From Flaccisagitta enflata (taxonomy: Eukaryota; Chaetognatha; Sagittoidea; Aphragmophora): a stretch of DNA of 64,000 nucleotides. This document shows, piece by piece, positions 1 through 22,880 of the stretch. Position 1 is the stretch's first letter; the number at the start of each line of letters is the position of its first letter. Both the position numbers and the translations under genes were made by a program. The notes below the pieces were generated by a model. It saw only the letters and a list, made by a program, of their open reading frames with translations. It was not told the DNA's origin and did not search any database. The stretch is from contig OZ231127.1 in assembly GCA_965153355.1 (NCBI GenBank), positions 96,162,001 to 96,226,000 on the forward strand. The letters are read 5' to 3'.

Positions 1-1147
1 GTGAAAAAAGCCCCTGCATTGAACTCGCAGGATAAATCTGCGTCATTGTCAAAAAGTAATGCTGCTGCACACAGCAGTGCAAAACCGGCAACAGAAGCTG
101 CAGCGAAGAAAGCTCCCTCCCTCAAAAAGACCGGGCGTTTGGCCAAGGCAGATAAACTGCAGCCTACAAAGAAACAACCAGAAAAAATGCAAGAGATAAC
201 AAAGGAAAAACCCGAGGAGAAACAGCAGGAAAAACCGCAAGAGAAATCAGAGGAGAAATTGCTTGAGAAACAGCCAGAGGAAAGAAAGGAAAAAATAGAG
301 GAGAAACCAGAGGAGAAACCTCTGGAAAATCCACAGGAAAACCCAGAAGAAAAATCAGAGGAGATATTGCAAGAGAACCTACAAGAAGACACAAAAGAAA
401 AACCAGAGGAGAAGCCACAGGAAAATCTGCTAGAGAAATCAAAAGAGAACCCGCAAGAAAATCTGCAAGAGAATCCAGCTGTGAAATTGCATGAGAATCC
501 GCAGGAGAAAGATCAAGAAAAGCCTGTGGAGGATGTTTCTTCAGATGTCATCATCACATCTAAATTACCCTCCCCTGCAATACCCACTGCTGTTGCCAGT
601 CCCGCCATTGTTCAGCCCATGTTGCCTCCAGCCGAAGTAGATAAACTGCAGCCCACAATGAAACAGCAGGAGAACCAGCAAGATAAGACAGAGGAAAAAC
701 CAAAGGAAGAACGGCAAGAGAAATCAGAGGAGAAATCGCAAGAGAAACCACAAGAGAAAGATCAGGATAAACCTGTGACAGATGCGTCTAAAGACATCAT
801 CACCAGGCCTCAATCACCATCCTCTGGGATATCCGCTTCCATCACCACTCCCACCTTTGATCAGCATGGGTCACCAACGACCATAGAGGATAAACCGCAA
901 CCCATGCCAGAACAGCAGGAGAAACAGCAAGTGGAAACTGAGGAAAAACCAGATCAGAAACCCCAGGAAAAACTGCAAGAGAAACCAGAGGAAAGACTGC
1001 ATGAAAAATCACAGGAAAAAGATCAGGATGAACTTGTGGCAGATGCCTTCACAGTCGCCGTCACCATGCCTCAATTGCCATCGCTTGTGATACCCGCTGC
1101 CGTCGCCACTCCCACTATAGATCAACCTGTGTCGCCCACGGTTAATG
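1..1147 (+). CDS. Glu/Lys/Gln/Pro-rich repeat exon, open at window start
   Basis: An open frame runs from the first base to a good splice donor (AATG|GTAAGG) at 1147/1148; beyond it the frame continues only about 25 codons to a stop. The protein is low-complexity: Ala/Ser/Lys-rich for about 50 residues, then three imperfect repeats of about 85-160 residues. Each starts near DKLQP or DKPQP, continues as EEKPQEK-type blocks, reaches KDQ-(E/D)-(K/E), and ends in a Pro/Ala/Ser/Val stretch (LPSPAIPTAVASP in the first). No catalytic domain is visible. Family unknown; it resembles disordered linkers of cytoskeletal or nuclear scaffold proteins, but that is only a composition match. The true start lies upstream, and later exons were not found. 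Confidence 0.5.
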
Positions 1148-1224
1148 GTAAGGAGAATCCTTATTCTATTTTCTTTCTTTTCAACTTATGCTATAGGTCA
1201 AGCTGTTGGCTTCCTGGACTTTAA

Positions 1225-1530
1225 GGTATGAACTCTTAGACTTTAAGGTATGTCATCCTGGACTTCAAGGTATGTCACCCTGGACCTCAAGGTATGCCAT
1301 CATGGTATGCCAACATGGTATATCATTCTTGACTTAAAAGTATACCATCACCAACTTCAAGATATGCCATCTTTCAACTTCAAGGTATGCCATCCTATGT
1401 CAAGGTATGCCATCATGGACTTCAAGATATGCCATCATGGTATGTCTTCATGGACTTTAAGGTGAGACTACATGGACATGAAAGCAAAGTAAGCCATTAT
1501 GGACTTCACGGTATGCCCACCCTCTCTAGG
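1225..1530 (+). repeat. Degenerate tandem repeat rich in AAGGTATG
   Basis: About a dozen imperfect copies of a 20-30 bp unit of the type GACTTCAAGGTATGCCATCATG follow the donor of the preceding exon. Most copies keep AAG|GTATG, which resembles a 5' splice site. The reading frames through it are short and unconvincing. Confidence 0.75.
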
Positions 1531-2178
1531 CTAGGTAATAGAATCGCACATGGGCCCTGTTGCCACAAAAGCAACTGTTTTTATTGATAAAAATTTAAAG
1601 AGAATATTTTTTGCATCTTTTTTCATGCTCTTCTAGTAATTAAGTGTTTATTTTATACTTTATATTTTATACTTCCAAAAATATTATCAGCCAATAAGGG
1701 GCAAAAGTAGCAGCATTTTAGGGTTGATTCTGTGCCCTGTGACTTATGACCTGTCTCTCACATCGTTGGCACCTTGACATCTTGTGACAGAGGCTTCGAT
1801 ATTGTAATACCTATCTCTCAAAATACCTATCTCTCAAAAACAAAAATGGCAATGCCGCGCATCACTAAGCATTTGGGCAGGAGCGGTGAGGCCAAAAACC
1901 GCATAAAGCCCGAAAAAGTAAAATTTGACAGACAAACAGACCAACAAAGTAGTCTGATACAATCTGAATAGAATAAATAGCTGCTGGTTAAGATTACAAG
2001 AAAATCAATCAATGTCCTTTTAAAGGGGCACAGATTGTAGGGCTTGCAGTTCCAAACGCCGCTGTGCTTCAAAATTTCCCGATGTTTGTCTGATAAACTA
2101 TCAACCTAATGATAATCATCACCATCATCGATTTATCATCACCATCACCTATCTATCATCATCATCTCTTCATATCAC
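1531..2178. other. Gene-free stretch with a dispersed-repeat copy
   Basis: No gene seen. About 1865-1965 contains GGGCAGGAGCGGTGAGGCC followed by gacagacaaacagaccaac, which matches the arrangement at 18308-18400 and so belongs to the dispersed GAC/GTC family described below. 2105-2170 is an imperfect (ATC)n tract. The C-terminal exons expected for the neighbouring SUGT1-like gene were sought here on the minus strand and not found. Confidence 0.5.
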
Positions 2179-4345
2179 CTTGTTTTTAGAGACAGCAATG
2201 TTGCAATTTTCGGGCACAATTGGTCGAGCCAGATTCAGGAATAAATCATAGAAAATGTTGAAAGGCGGAATTTTCATGGAGCAAATGACGTTCTTCTCCT
2301 CAAACAAAACGTGGACGTGTTGACGACGCATGTTCTTGGCCATGATGTGGATGATTACGTGAGTGTCTGTTTGATACCTGACAAGAGAGACAAAGACAGA
2401 CAGACATTTAGACATATGATTTGACAATTAGCCACACTGACGACGCATGTTCTTGGCCATGATGTGGATGATTACGTGAGTGTCTGTTTGATACCTGACA
2501 ATAGAGACAAAGACAGACAGACATTTAGACATATGATTTGACAATTAGCCACACTGACGACGCATGTTCTTGGCCATAATGTGGATGATCAAATGAGTGT
2601 CCGTTTAATACTTTAAGAGGGAGACAAAGACAGATACATACATGGACGACAAACACAGATGAATGGCCATACTCACAGAGGTAGAGTAACAGAAAAAACA
2701 CAGACAATCAAAAACACAGACAATCAAACAGACTAATGTTCAGGGTGAGATAACAACATCAAGATTGAGATACTACAGCATTAAATGTGTATGTGAAAAC
2801 GTGTGTGAATCAGTAGGAACATACTGCAATTTGACAATGACAGGTGCGGCATAGAATTTGACAATGTGGTAAAAGTCGATGCGGATGCAATCATGCGGGT
2901 GCAGTACATTGGCATGTATACCAATTTCTGGTGACTCCGTTGAGAGTTTTCTTTGTCCTGGCTTCGTTGAGCAATTCTTTGGTTTCTCTTTCGTCTTCTG
3001 GCTTGGCAATTCCCAAATCCAGCGCCATTTCAAAGCTGTTGATTGCATTTGTGAATTCGTTCAACTCCAAGTATGACTTGCCTGTTCGAAATGAAGTGAT
3101 TAAGATTATGGCTTGCGCAATTTCAAAGCTATTGATTGTATTTGTTAATTTGTTTAGCTCCAAGTAGGATTTGCCTGTTCAAAATGAAGTGATTATGATT
3201 ATTGCTTGTGCCATTTCAAAGCTATTGATTGCATTTGTGAATTCGTTAAGCTCCAAGTATGATTTGCCTGTTCAAAATGAAGTGATTAAGATTATTGTTT
3301 GCACCTTTTCAAAGCTATTGATTGCATTTGTGAATTTGTTTAGCTCCAAGTATGATTTGCCTGTTCAAAATGAAGTGATTATGATTATTGCTCGCGCCAT
3401 TTTTGAATTCATCAAGCTCCTAGTATTATTTGCCTGTTCAAAATGAAGTGATTAAGATTATTGCTTGTGCCATTTCAAAGCTATTGATGGCATTTGTGAA
3501 TTCGTTTAACTCCAAGTATGATTTGCCTGTTCAAAATGAAGTGATTAAGATTATTGCTTGTGCCGTTTCAAAGCTATTGATTGCGTTTGTGAATTCGTTT
3601 AGCTCCAAGTATGATTTGCCTGTTCAAAATGAAGTTATTATGATTATTGCTTATGCCATTTCAAAGCTATTGATTGCATTTGTGAATTCGTTCAGCTCCA
3701 AGTATGATTTGCCTGTTCAAAATGAAGTGATCAAGATTATTGTTTGCGCCATTTTAAAACTATTGATCGCGTTTGAGAATTTGTTTAACTCCAAGTTTGA
3801 TTTGCCTGTTCAAAATGAAGTGATCAAGATTATTGCTTGCGCCATTTAAAAGCTTTTGGTCGCATTTGTTAATTTCTTCAGCTCCAAGTATGATTTGCCT
3901 GTTCAAAATGAAGTGATCAAGATTATTGTTTGCACCATTTTAAAACTATTGATCGCATTTGAGAATTTGTTTAACTCCAAGTTTGATTTGCCTGTCAAAA
4001 ATGAAGTGATTAAGATTATTGCCATTTCAATGCTATTGATTGCGTTTGTGAATTTGTTTAACTCCCAGTATAAAAGAAATGACTGAGAATATAGCTAGCG
4101 CCATTTCGAAGCTTTTGATGGCATTTGTGAACTCGTTTAGCTCCTTTAAAATGCCTATGAAACACTTTTGAATTACCTTTGAAATACCACGCTAGTGGTT
4201 CCTCTCTGTCGATTTCCCATATTTTGTTACAAAGAGAAATCACTTGATCAAATCTTCTCCGGTAATAAAGGGATTTAGCTTGAAGAATGAGATTGTCAAC
4301 AGTATCAACAGTGTCAGGCTCTTCCAAAATAGTCTCCATCATCAT
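2179..4345 (-). CDS. SUGT1: SGT1-like co-chaperone (TPR + CS domains), 3' end not found
   Basis: Three minus-strand exons join with matching phases: 4345-4177 (start ATG at 4345), 3081-2922 and 2377-2179. Exon 1 plus exon 2 encode a TPR-type helical repeat (QAKSLYYRRRFDQVISLCNK, then KSYLELNEFTNAINSFEMAL). The exon 2/3 junction makes the hallmark start of a CS domain, NWYQTDTHVIIHIMAKN, followed by NLARPIVPENCNIAV, which aligns with the human SUGT1 CS domain. SGT1 bridges HSP90 to client proteins and SCF ubiquitin ligases in cytosol and nucleus. The usual three-TPR block is shortened here, and the C-terminal end of CS and the SGS domain were not located, so the gene may be incomplete, diverged, or continue outside the window. 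Both introns contain tandem copies of the downstream exon start. The donor after exon 3 (AAG|GTGATA) is modest. Confidence 0.78.
2378..2650 (-). repeat. Two extra copies of the exon-3 start with acceptor
   Basis: The first ~75 bases of SUGT1 exon 3 and about 50 bases of the preceding intron (acceptor context ttgtcag|GTATC) recur directly upstream at about 2430-2510 and 2555-2620, period about 125 bp. The nearer copy is almost identical; the farther is more diverged and has lost the clean acceptor. Each copy stops at the same exon position (…CGTCGTCA) and then runs into GTGTGGCTAATTG. Confidence 0.85.
3082..4165 (-). repeat. About nine tandem copies of acceptor plus exon-2 start
   Basis: The intron between SUGT1 exons 1 and 2 is a tandem array with a period of roughly 100-120 bp. 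On the minus strand each unit reads: intron end (TTAATCACTTCATTTTGAACAG), then GCAAATCATACTTGGAGC and about 40 more bases that match exon 2 through the codons for SFEMA, then directly into the next unit. Several copies keep the AG acceptor and the open frame; others carry stops. The copy closest to exon 1 (4085-4160) is truncated. Only the last copy (3081-2922) continues into the rest of the exon. Confidence 0.9.
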
Positions 4346-5535
<1,190 letters not shown>

Positions 5536-5597
5536 ACAGACCAACAGACCAACCGACCAACGGACAGAGCCTATTATAGAGATGCGAGGACGCATCT
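5536..5597. repeat. Dispersed GAC-repeat element with terminal hairpin, copy 1
   Basis: GACCAACAGACCAACCGACC, then CGGACAGAGCCTATTATAGA, ending in the perfect hairpin GATGCG-agga-CGCATC (5581-5596). Same architecture as copies near 9780, 18360, 25320, 38815 and 40800 (and reversed at 9405, 9540, 16215 and 19519). Confidence 0.75.
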
Positions 5598-6060
5598 AAA
5601 AAGAGAGAGACAGTGAGACAGATTGACTGACAGGAGAGTCTCAAGGTCCTAGACCAAGCACATGTTCAACTTTCATGTTCATCAGTTCGCCCAAACAAAT
5701 ATACACCGAGACACGGCTGATCATCTAACGTTTCTTGAGCTTACAAGTCATTAAGTCATTAAGTCATTAAGTCATTAAGTCATTAAGCTTACAACGTTAC
5801 AAGAGGAATAAGAAAATGCTGTCCAGACTCCATACTTTTCATCTTTCATAATGTCAGTTCGATTGACAGTTGATACTTAATGAAAGAAATCATGAATCAT
5901 GCCTGTTTTGCCATCAAACGCAAGGTCACTTGAAGTCTCCTCATTCTTGTTTTTTTTTTCTAGTCGCATGCTTTACGTGCTTTAATTTGGTCGATCGGTC
6001 CGTCGGTCTGTAATTTGATAAGTACGTCTGTTGCTGGCTCAGCTATTTTGGCACGAACAA
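5598..6060. other. Gene-free stretch with 8-bp tandem repeat
   Basis: No gene. 5746-5786 contains five copies of AAGTCATT. 5985-6010 shows ggtcgatcggtccgtcgg, another fragment of the GTC family. Confidence 0.45.
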
Positions 6061-6290
6061 ACATTAGTTGGGAAGAAAATCGAAAAACGTTTTTCGATAT
6101 TTTGAGTCCAGGGTTAGGAATTAATGTTTCCTTTTTTTGCTTGCGCCAATTTGGGAAAGTTGGGTCAGAACTAGGCTCGCCCGTGGCTGGGGTTGAAATT
6201 GGTACAGGGTGAAAGAGGGCACTTTTTTACACCTTCTGGAAAAAAGCAGGGCACTGTGGGACCAATACTTTAGGCGCTATGAATTTTTTA
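6061..6290 (+). repeat. Direct repeat, left copy
   Basis: About 230 bp beginning near the AACGTTTTTCGAT core and including GGCTCGCCCGTGGCTGGGG and GGTACAGGGTGAAAGAGGGC. It is repeated in the same orientation at about 6858-7090 with roughly 90% identity by eye. The pair brackets a purine-only tract. Confidence 0.85.
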
Positions 6291-6344
6291 ATCTTTTTTT
6301 ATTTTTTTTCTCATTTTATTTTCCATTTTCCGGGTTTTTGATGT

Positions 6345-6812
6345 TTGAGGCATAGGGAGGAGGGAGGGAGGGAGGGAGGAGGGAGGGAGGGAGGAGAGGG
6401 TGGGAGGGAGAGGGAGGGAGAAGGGAGGGAGATAGAGAGGGAGGAAGGGAGGGAGAGGGGGAGGGAATGGGAGGGAGGGAGGAAGGGAAGGAGAGGGGGA
6501 GGAATGGGAGGGAGGGAGAGAGGGAGAGGGAGGGAGAGAGGAGGAGGAGAGGTGAGAGGGGAGGGGAGAGGGAGAGGAGAGGGAAGGAGGGAAGGAGGAG
6601 GGGAGGGAGGGAGAGGGAGGAGAGGGAGGAGGAAGAGAGGAGGAGAGAGGGAGGGAGGGATGGAAGGAGAGAGAGAGGGGAGGGGGAGAGAGGGAGAGGA
6701 GATGGAGATGGAGGGAGAGGGAAGGAGGGTGAGGGGGAGGGAGTAGGAGAGGGAGAGAGGGAGGAGGAAGAGAGGGATGGAGGAGAGAGGGACCGAGAGA
6801 GGGGAGGGAGTT
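6345..6812. repeat. Purine-only GGGAGG/GGGAGA tract
   Basis: Nearly 470 bp of G and A on the plus strand, mostly GGGAGG, GGAGAGGG and similar. Such homopurine DNA can form triplex or quadruplex structure (known property of the sequence class). Apparent Gly/Arg/Glu reading frames are artefacts. Confidence 0.95.
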
Positions 6813-6857
6813 GCTGTTTACAACTTTTTCTAGTTGGTTAACAACTTTTTCTAGTTG

Positions 6858-7090
6858 GTGATTGGGAAAAAAATCAAAAAACGTTTTTCGATTTTTTGAG
6901 TTCCGGGTTAGGAATTAATGTTTCCCTTTTTCGCTTGAGACAATTTAAGAAAGTTGAGTCAGAATTAGGCTCGCCCGTGGCTGGGGTTGAAATTGGTACA
7001 GGGTGAAAGAGGGCACTTTTTTGCACCTTCTGGAAAAAAGCTGGCCACTGTCGTATCAATGCTTTAGGGGCTATGAATTTTTCAATCTTT
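6858..7090 (+). repeat. Direct repeat, right copy
   Basis: Second copy of the 6061-6290 sequence. It abuts the left TIR of the element starting at 7093, so this repeat may be a flank mobilised with that element. Confidence 0.85.
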
Positions 7091-7092
7091 TT

Positions 7093-7703
7093 GGGCAGCG
7101 GCCCCAAAGGGCCGATGTCCTGTAGGACACAGGGGTGAATTTCCTTACGTCCGTCCGTACGTACGTCCGTCCGTCCGTACGTCCCCCCCCCTTGGAAGCT
7201 TCTCAAGCCTCTCAGGCCTCATATCCGGCCTCTCAGGCCTCAAATCTGGCCTCTCAGGCCTCAAATCCAGCCTCTCAGGTCTCAAATCCAGCCTCTCAGG
7301 CCTTAAATCCAGCCCCTCAGGCCTCAAATCTAGCCTCTCAGGCCTCAAATCCAGCCTCTCAGGCCTCAAATCCAGCCTCTCAGGCCTCAAATCCAGCCTC
7401 TCAGGCCTCAAATCCCGCCTCTCAGGCCTCAAATCCGGCCTCTCAGGCCTCAAATCCAGCCTCTTGGGCCTCATATTCAGCCTCTTGGGCCTCAAATCCA
7501 ACCTTTTGGGCCTCATTCCAGCCTATTGGGCCTTAAATCCAGCCTCTCAGACCTCAAGTTCCCATTGAATAACAAAAATTGAAAAAAAAAATGCAAAATT
7601 CCCAATGAATATCACGGAAAATTACCCCAAATGTGCCCTCTCAGGACGTAAGGAAATTCACCCCTGTGTCCTACAGGACATCGGCCCTTTGGGGCCGCTG
7701 CCC
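7093..7703. mobile_element. TIR element with perfect 60-bp inverted ends
   Basis: 7093-7152 and 7644-7703 are exact reverse complements over 60 bases, beginning GGGCAGCGGCCCCAAAGG. Each TIR is built of two small hairpins: GGCCC-caaa-GGGCC-type and TGTCCT-gt-AGGACA. The interior is a 21-bp minisatellite plus short AT-rich DNA; there is no transposase. Related copies lie at 10053-10405 (left end replaced by (CT)n) and 17577-17992. No clear target duplication was found, so the superfamily is unresolved. Confidence 0.85.
7195..7550 (+). repeat. 21-bp minisatellite CTCAGGCCTCAAATCCAGC
   Basis: About 16 direct copies with single-base variants (ATCTGGCCT, ATCCCGCCT, TTGGGCCT) fill the interior of the TIR element. 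The 21-bp period keeps frames open on both strands, which explains the long but meaningless reading frames. Confidence 0.9.
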
Positions 7704-7800
7704 TGCTCTCACTCCACTTCAGCTAATCACTCCAAGCAGGGCATCGGGTACCGCTGACCATGTGCGATCCTTGGATGACTTGTTTTATTTTTTCACATTG
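7704..7800. repeat. Shared flank of the TIR element family
   Basis: Begins CCCTGCT…AGCAGGG and continues GGGTACCGCTGACCATGTGC. The same sequence follows the right end of the related copies at about 17990-18075, and a diverged copy lies at 10905-10970. It is either part of a larger element or a second repeat used as target. Confidence 0.7.
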
Positions 7801-7865
7801 TCCGCATTTTTCTCAAAGATCTTTCTTTTTCATCGATCTCAATTTGGGGCCCTATGTAACAACAA

Positions 7866-8470
<605 letters not shown>

Positions 8471-8617
8471 CACAGACGTGTAATGAGGAGAGAGAAGGAA
8501 CTGAAAAAAAACAAAAACAATCTTACAATTTTTTTCCGGTCGGCGAGAGCCGCCTTTACTGGTATCATTACTACTACTACATTAGCCTCTTCAGTTACGC
8601 ACACGCGACTTAAACAG

Positions 8618-9400
8618 TGCAGGTGGCTTGAGCGGGATAAAGTGTCCTTAGGGGCAAATTCCCATCAGGGTGGGATTTGGTGGTCTGTGTAGGTGGCTTG
8701 AGCGGGATAAAGTGTTGTTAGGGGCTTATTTCCCATCAGGGTGGGATTTGGTGGTCTGTGTGGGTGGCTTGAGCGGGATAAAGTGTCGTTAGGGGCTGAT
8801 TTCCCATCAAGGTGGGATTTAGTGGTCTGTGTAGGTGGCTTGAGCGGGAAAAAGTGGCGTTAGGGGCTGATTTCCCATCAAGGTGGGATTTAGTGGTCTG
8901 TGTAGGTGGCTTGAGCGGATAAAGTGTCGCTAGGGGCTTATTTCCCATTAGGGTGGGATTTGGTGGTGTAGGTGGCTTGGAGTGATAAAGTGTCATTAGG
9001 GGCTGATTTCCCATCAGGGTGGGATTTGGTGGTCTGTGTAGGTGGCTTGAGCGGGATAAAGTGTCGTTAGGGGCTTATTTCCCATCAGGGTGGGATTTGG
9101 TGGTCTGTGTAGGTGGCTTGAGCGGGATAAAGTGTCGTTAGGGGCTTATTTCCCATTAGGGTGGGATTTGGTGGTCTGTGTAGGTGGCTTGAGCGGGATA
9201 AAGTGTCGTTAGGGGCTTATTTCCCATTAGGGTGGGATTTGGTGGTCTGTGTAGGTGGCTTGAGCGGGATAAAGTGTCGTTAGGGGCTTATTTCCCATTA
9301 GGGTGGGATTTGGTGGTCTGTGTAGGTGGCTTGAGCGGGATAAAGTGTCGTTAGGGGCTTATTTCCCATTAGGGTGGGATTTGGTGGTCTGTGCAGTGGC
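8618..9400 (+). repeat. 71-bp tandem repeat, about 11 copies
   Basis: Unit starts GTGGCTTGAGCGGGATAAAG, passes TTAGGGGCTTATTTCCCAT and ends GGTGGTCTGTGTAG. The later copies (9050-9400) are nearly identical; the earlier ones are more diverged and one is shortened. Confidence 0.95.
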
Positions 9401-9842
9401 TTTTACCATCCGTTGGTCCGTCGGTCCATCAGATGGTCCATCAGTCCGTCCGTTAGTCAATCAGTCCGTCTGTAATGCGCATGTTGAAAAGTGGAAAAAC
9501 GAGCGTTTTGGATGCTTATTTGTCGAAGGCACTTAACTCTAAAAGAGGCTTGGTCTGTCCATCCGTCGGTCTATCCATTGGTCAGTCGGTCTTTAATTTT
9601 GAGTCGAAAAGTGGAAAAATGATCGTTTAAGATGCTTTTGCCTGGATTGGGAGGAGGGGGGCGTTGGGGTAGACGCGGGGTCACAATATCGTCGTGGACG
9701 GGTGAGCAGGGGCGCACAACCCCCTTCTCCATACACACCCTCAAAACGCAGTTTTTGACTCATGTGTTACAGACCCACGGACCGACGGACAAAGCCTCTT
9801 TTTGAGTCACTAGTCCGCGACTTGAAAATTAACATTAAATCA
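9401..9842. repeat. Cluster of dispersed GTC/GAC-family copies
   Basis: 9405-9520 and 9536-9640 read GTCCGTCGGTCC-type repeats followed by (GTTGAAAAGTGGAAAAACGA / GAGTCGAAAAGTGGAAAAAT). 9680-9825 is in the opposite orientation: GACGCGGGGTCACAA, GGACGGGTGAGCAGGGGCG, then CGGACCGACGGACAAAGCC. The same ordered blocks occur at 40660-40860. Confidence 0.75.
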
Positions 9843-9936
9843 TTTAATAAGTGACAAAAACTTAACGAAAAAGGAAAGTGATAATTAAATGACACAAATC
9901 TCTCTGACTGTCCGTTTGATTGACACTTTCGTCTCT

Positions 9937-10050
<114 letters not shown>

Positions 10051-10052
10051 CC

Positions 10053-10405
10053 AAAGGGCCGATGTCCTGTAGGACACAGGGGTGAATTTCCATCCATACG
10101 TCCGTCCGTCCCCCCCCTCTAAAGCTTCTCAAACCTCGAATTCCTGTTGATAAAATGCAAACTCCTCATTGAAAAACATGGATAATTTACAAAATTAAAG
10201 AAATGCATATTTCCCATTGACTGACATGGAAAATTAATGAAAAATGAAAAAAATGTGAAAATCCCATTGGATCTATTATAAAATGGTAAATTGAAAGGAA
10301 ATTGAATAATTGCAAATCTCACATCAAATTTCATGGTAAACTGTTCCTAAGGCCTCAAATATGCCCTCTCGGGACGTATGGAAATTCATCCCTGTGTCCT
10401 ACACT
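10053..10405. mobile_element. Truncated copy of the 60-bp TIR element family
   Basis: CCAAAGGGCCGATGTCCTG with AGGACACAGGGGTGAATTTC at the left; the mirror-image GGACGTATGGAAATTC and CCTGTGTCCTACA at the right. The interior is AT-rich and has only traces of the minisatellite (CTTCTCAAACCTC, AAGGCCTCAAAT). Confidence 0.75.
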
Positions 10406-11148
10406 GCCCTGCTCCTACACGCTCTTGGCTGAGTAACAACGGGTAATTTTTTTTCTGAGGCTCAATGTTGTTATTTGTAAGACGATATGAGGCTCAAACC
10501 GTTGCTAAACTGTTGTTATTTTTTTCTCATCAATCTTCTAATGTAACGATTGATTAGGATGTCTGTACCATCATTCCTTTCGCTGCTTTCTCTGGAATGA
10601 CAGGGATCTAGGGTAGGAATGAAATAAAGGAGAACAACCATTCAAATCAGGAACAAAATATTGTTATAACTAAATTCAGTAGAAAAAGCCACCTCTTCTA
10701 TGAAACCGCCGCATGTTACAATTGAATGCAACGGAAATTATAGCAAATCTAAGAGAAAAGTTGTTAATTGGTTGGACTTGAGGCTAAAATGTTGTTATAT
10801 TTTTGATATTTGGAGGCTGACGGTGTTGCTAGAAATGTTCTTATTTTTTTGACACGTTGTTATAAAGAAGGTTGTTACTCAGCCAAGTGCGTGTACTCCA
10901 CTTCTTCAGCTAATCTCTCCAAGTATGGCAAGTATGGCATCGGGTACCGTTGACCATGTGCGATCTTGTTTTTTCTTTTTTTAAAAAGCGGTTTTTTTTT
11001 TTTTTGCGTAACTCGCTATTACATAAAATTGTCGGCACTCACTTGCGGCTAAATTATAACATTCCAGCTGCTCTTCAAAGTACTCGATTTCTCGGCCGGT
11101 TACTTTTTGATTTATATAGAATCGACTTTAGTCTATATACTTGTTCCT

Positions 11149-11231
<83 letters not shown>

Positions 11232-11380
11232 TGTACTCTTTCTCTTTCTTTTTTTGGTGTTTCTGCTTCGTTTAGAAAATATGCAGGCGAAATCAGTGTT
11301 TTCAATTAACATGCGGGTCTAAAGTGCGATTTCAGCTATCAGTGTTAGACTAGTTTCGCGTGTTTTTTCTTTTTATTCTC
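10406..11380. other. Intergenic region upstream of the MAP2K gene
   Basis: AT-rich, no coding signal. 10437-10880 has loosely repeated GAGGCTNAAAnnGTTGTTAT motifs. 10905-10970 is a diverged copy of the TIR-element flank. 11149-11231 is (CT)n, about 150 bp before the MAP2K start and so possibly in its promoter or 5'UTR. No TATA box is convincing. Confidence 0.4.
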
Positions 11381-21138
<9,758 letters not shown>

Positions 21139-21243
21139 TAAATAATGATGGTCGGTTGTCGATTGTGATTTCTTTTTCCCATATATGGACAATTTGCACC
21201 ATCATGGTTCATTAACGGTCATTTGACAACACCTTAAAAAGCA

Positions 21244-21249
21244 AAATAA
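21244..21249 (+). terminator. Candidate MAP2K poly(A) signal
   Basis: AATAAA about 105 bases after the MAP2K stop codon, followed by an A-run. Confidence 0.45.

Positions 21250-22879
<1,630 letters not shown>

Positions 22880-22880
<1 letters not shown>

Noticed and set aside
7135-7536. Ala/Ser 'SNPASQA' protein
   Set aside because: Frame of the 21-bp minisatellite inside a TIR element; both strands are open simply because 21 is a multiple of three.
8618-9400. CRISPR-like array
   Set aside because: Units are adjacent with no unique spacers, and the genome is eukaryotic.
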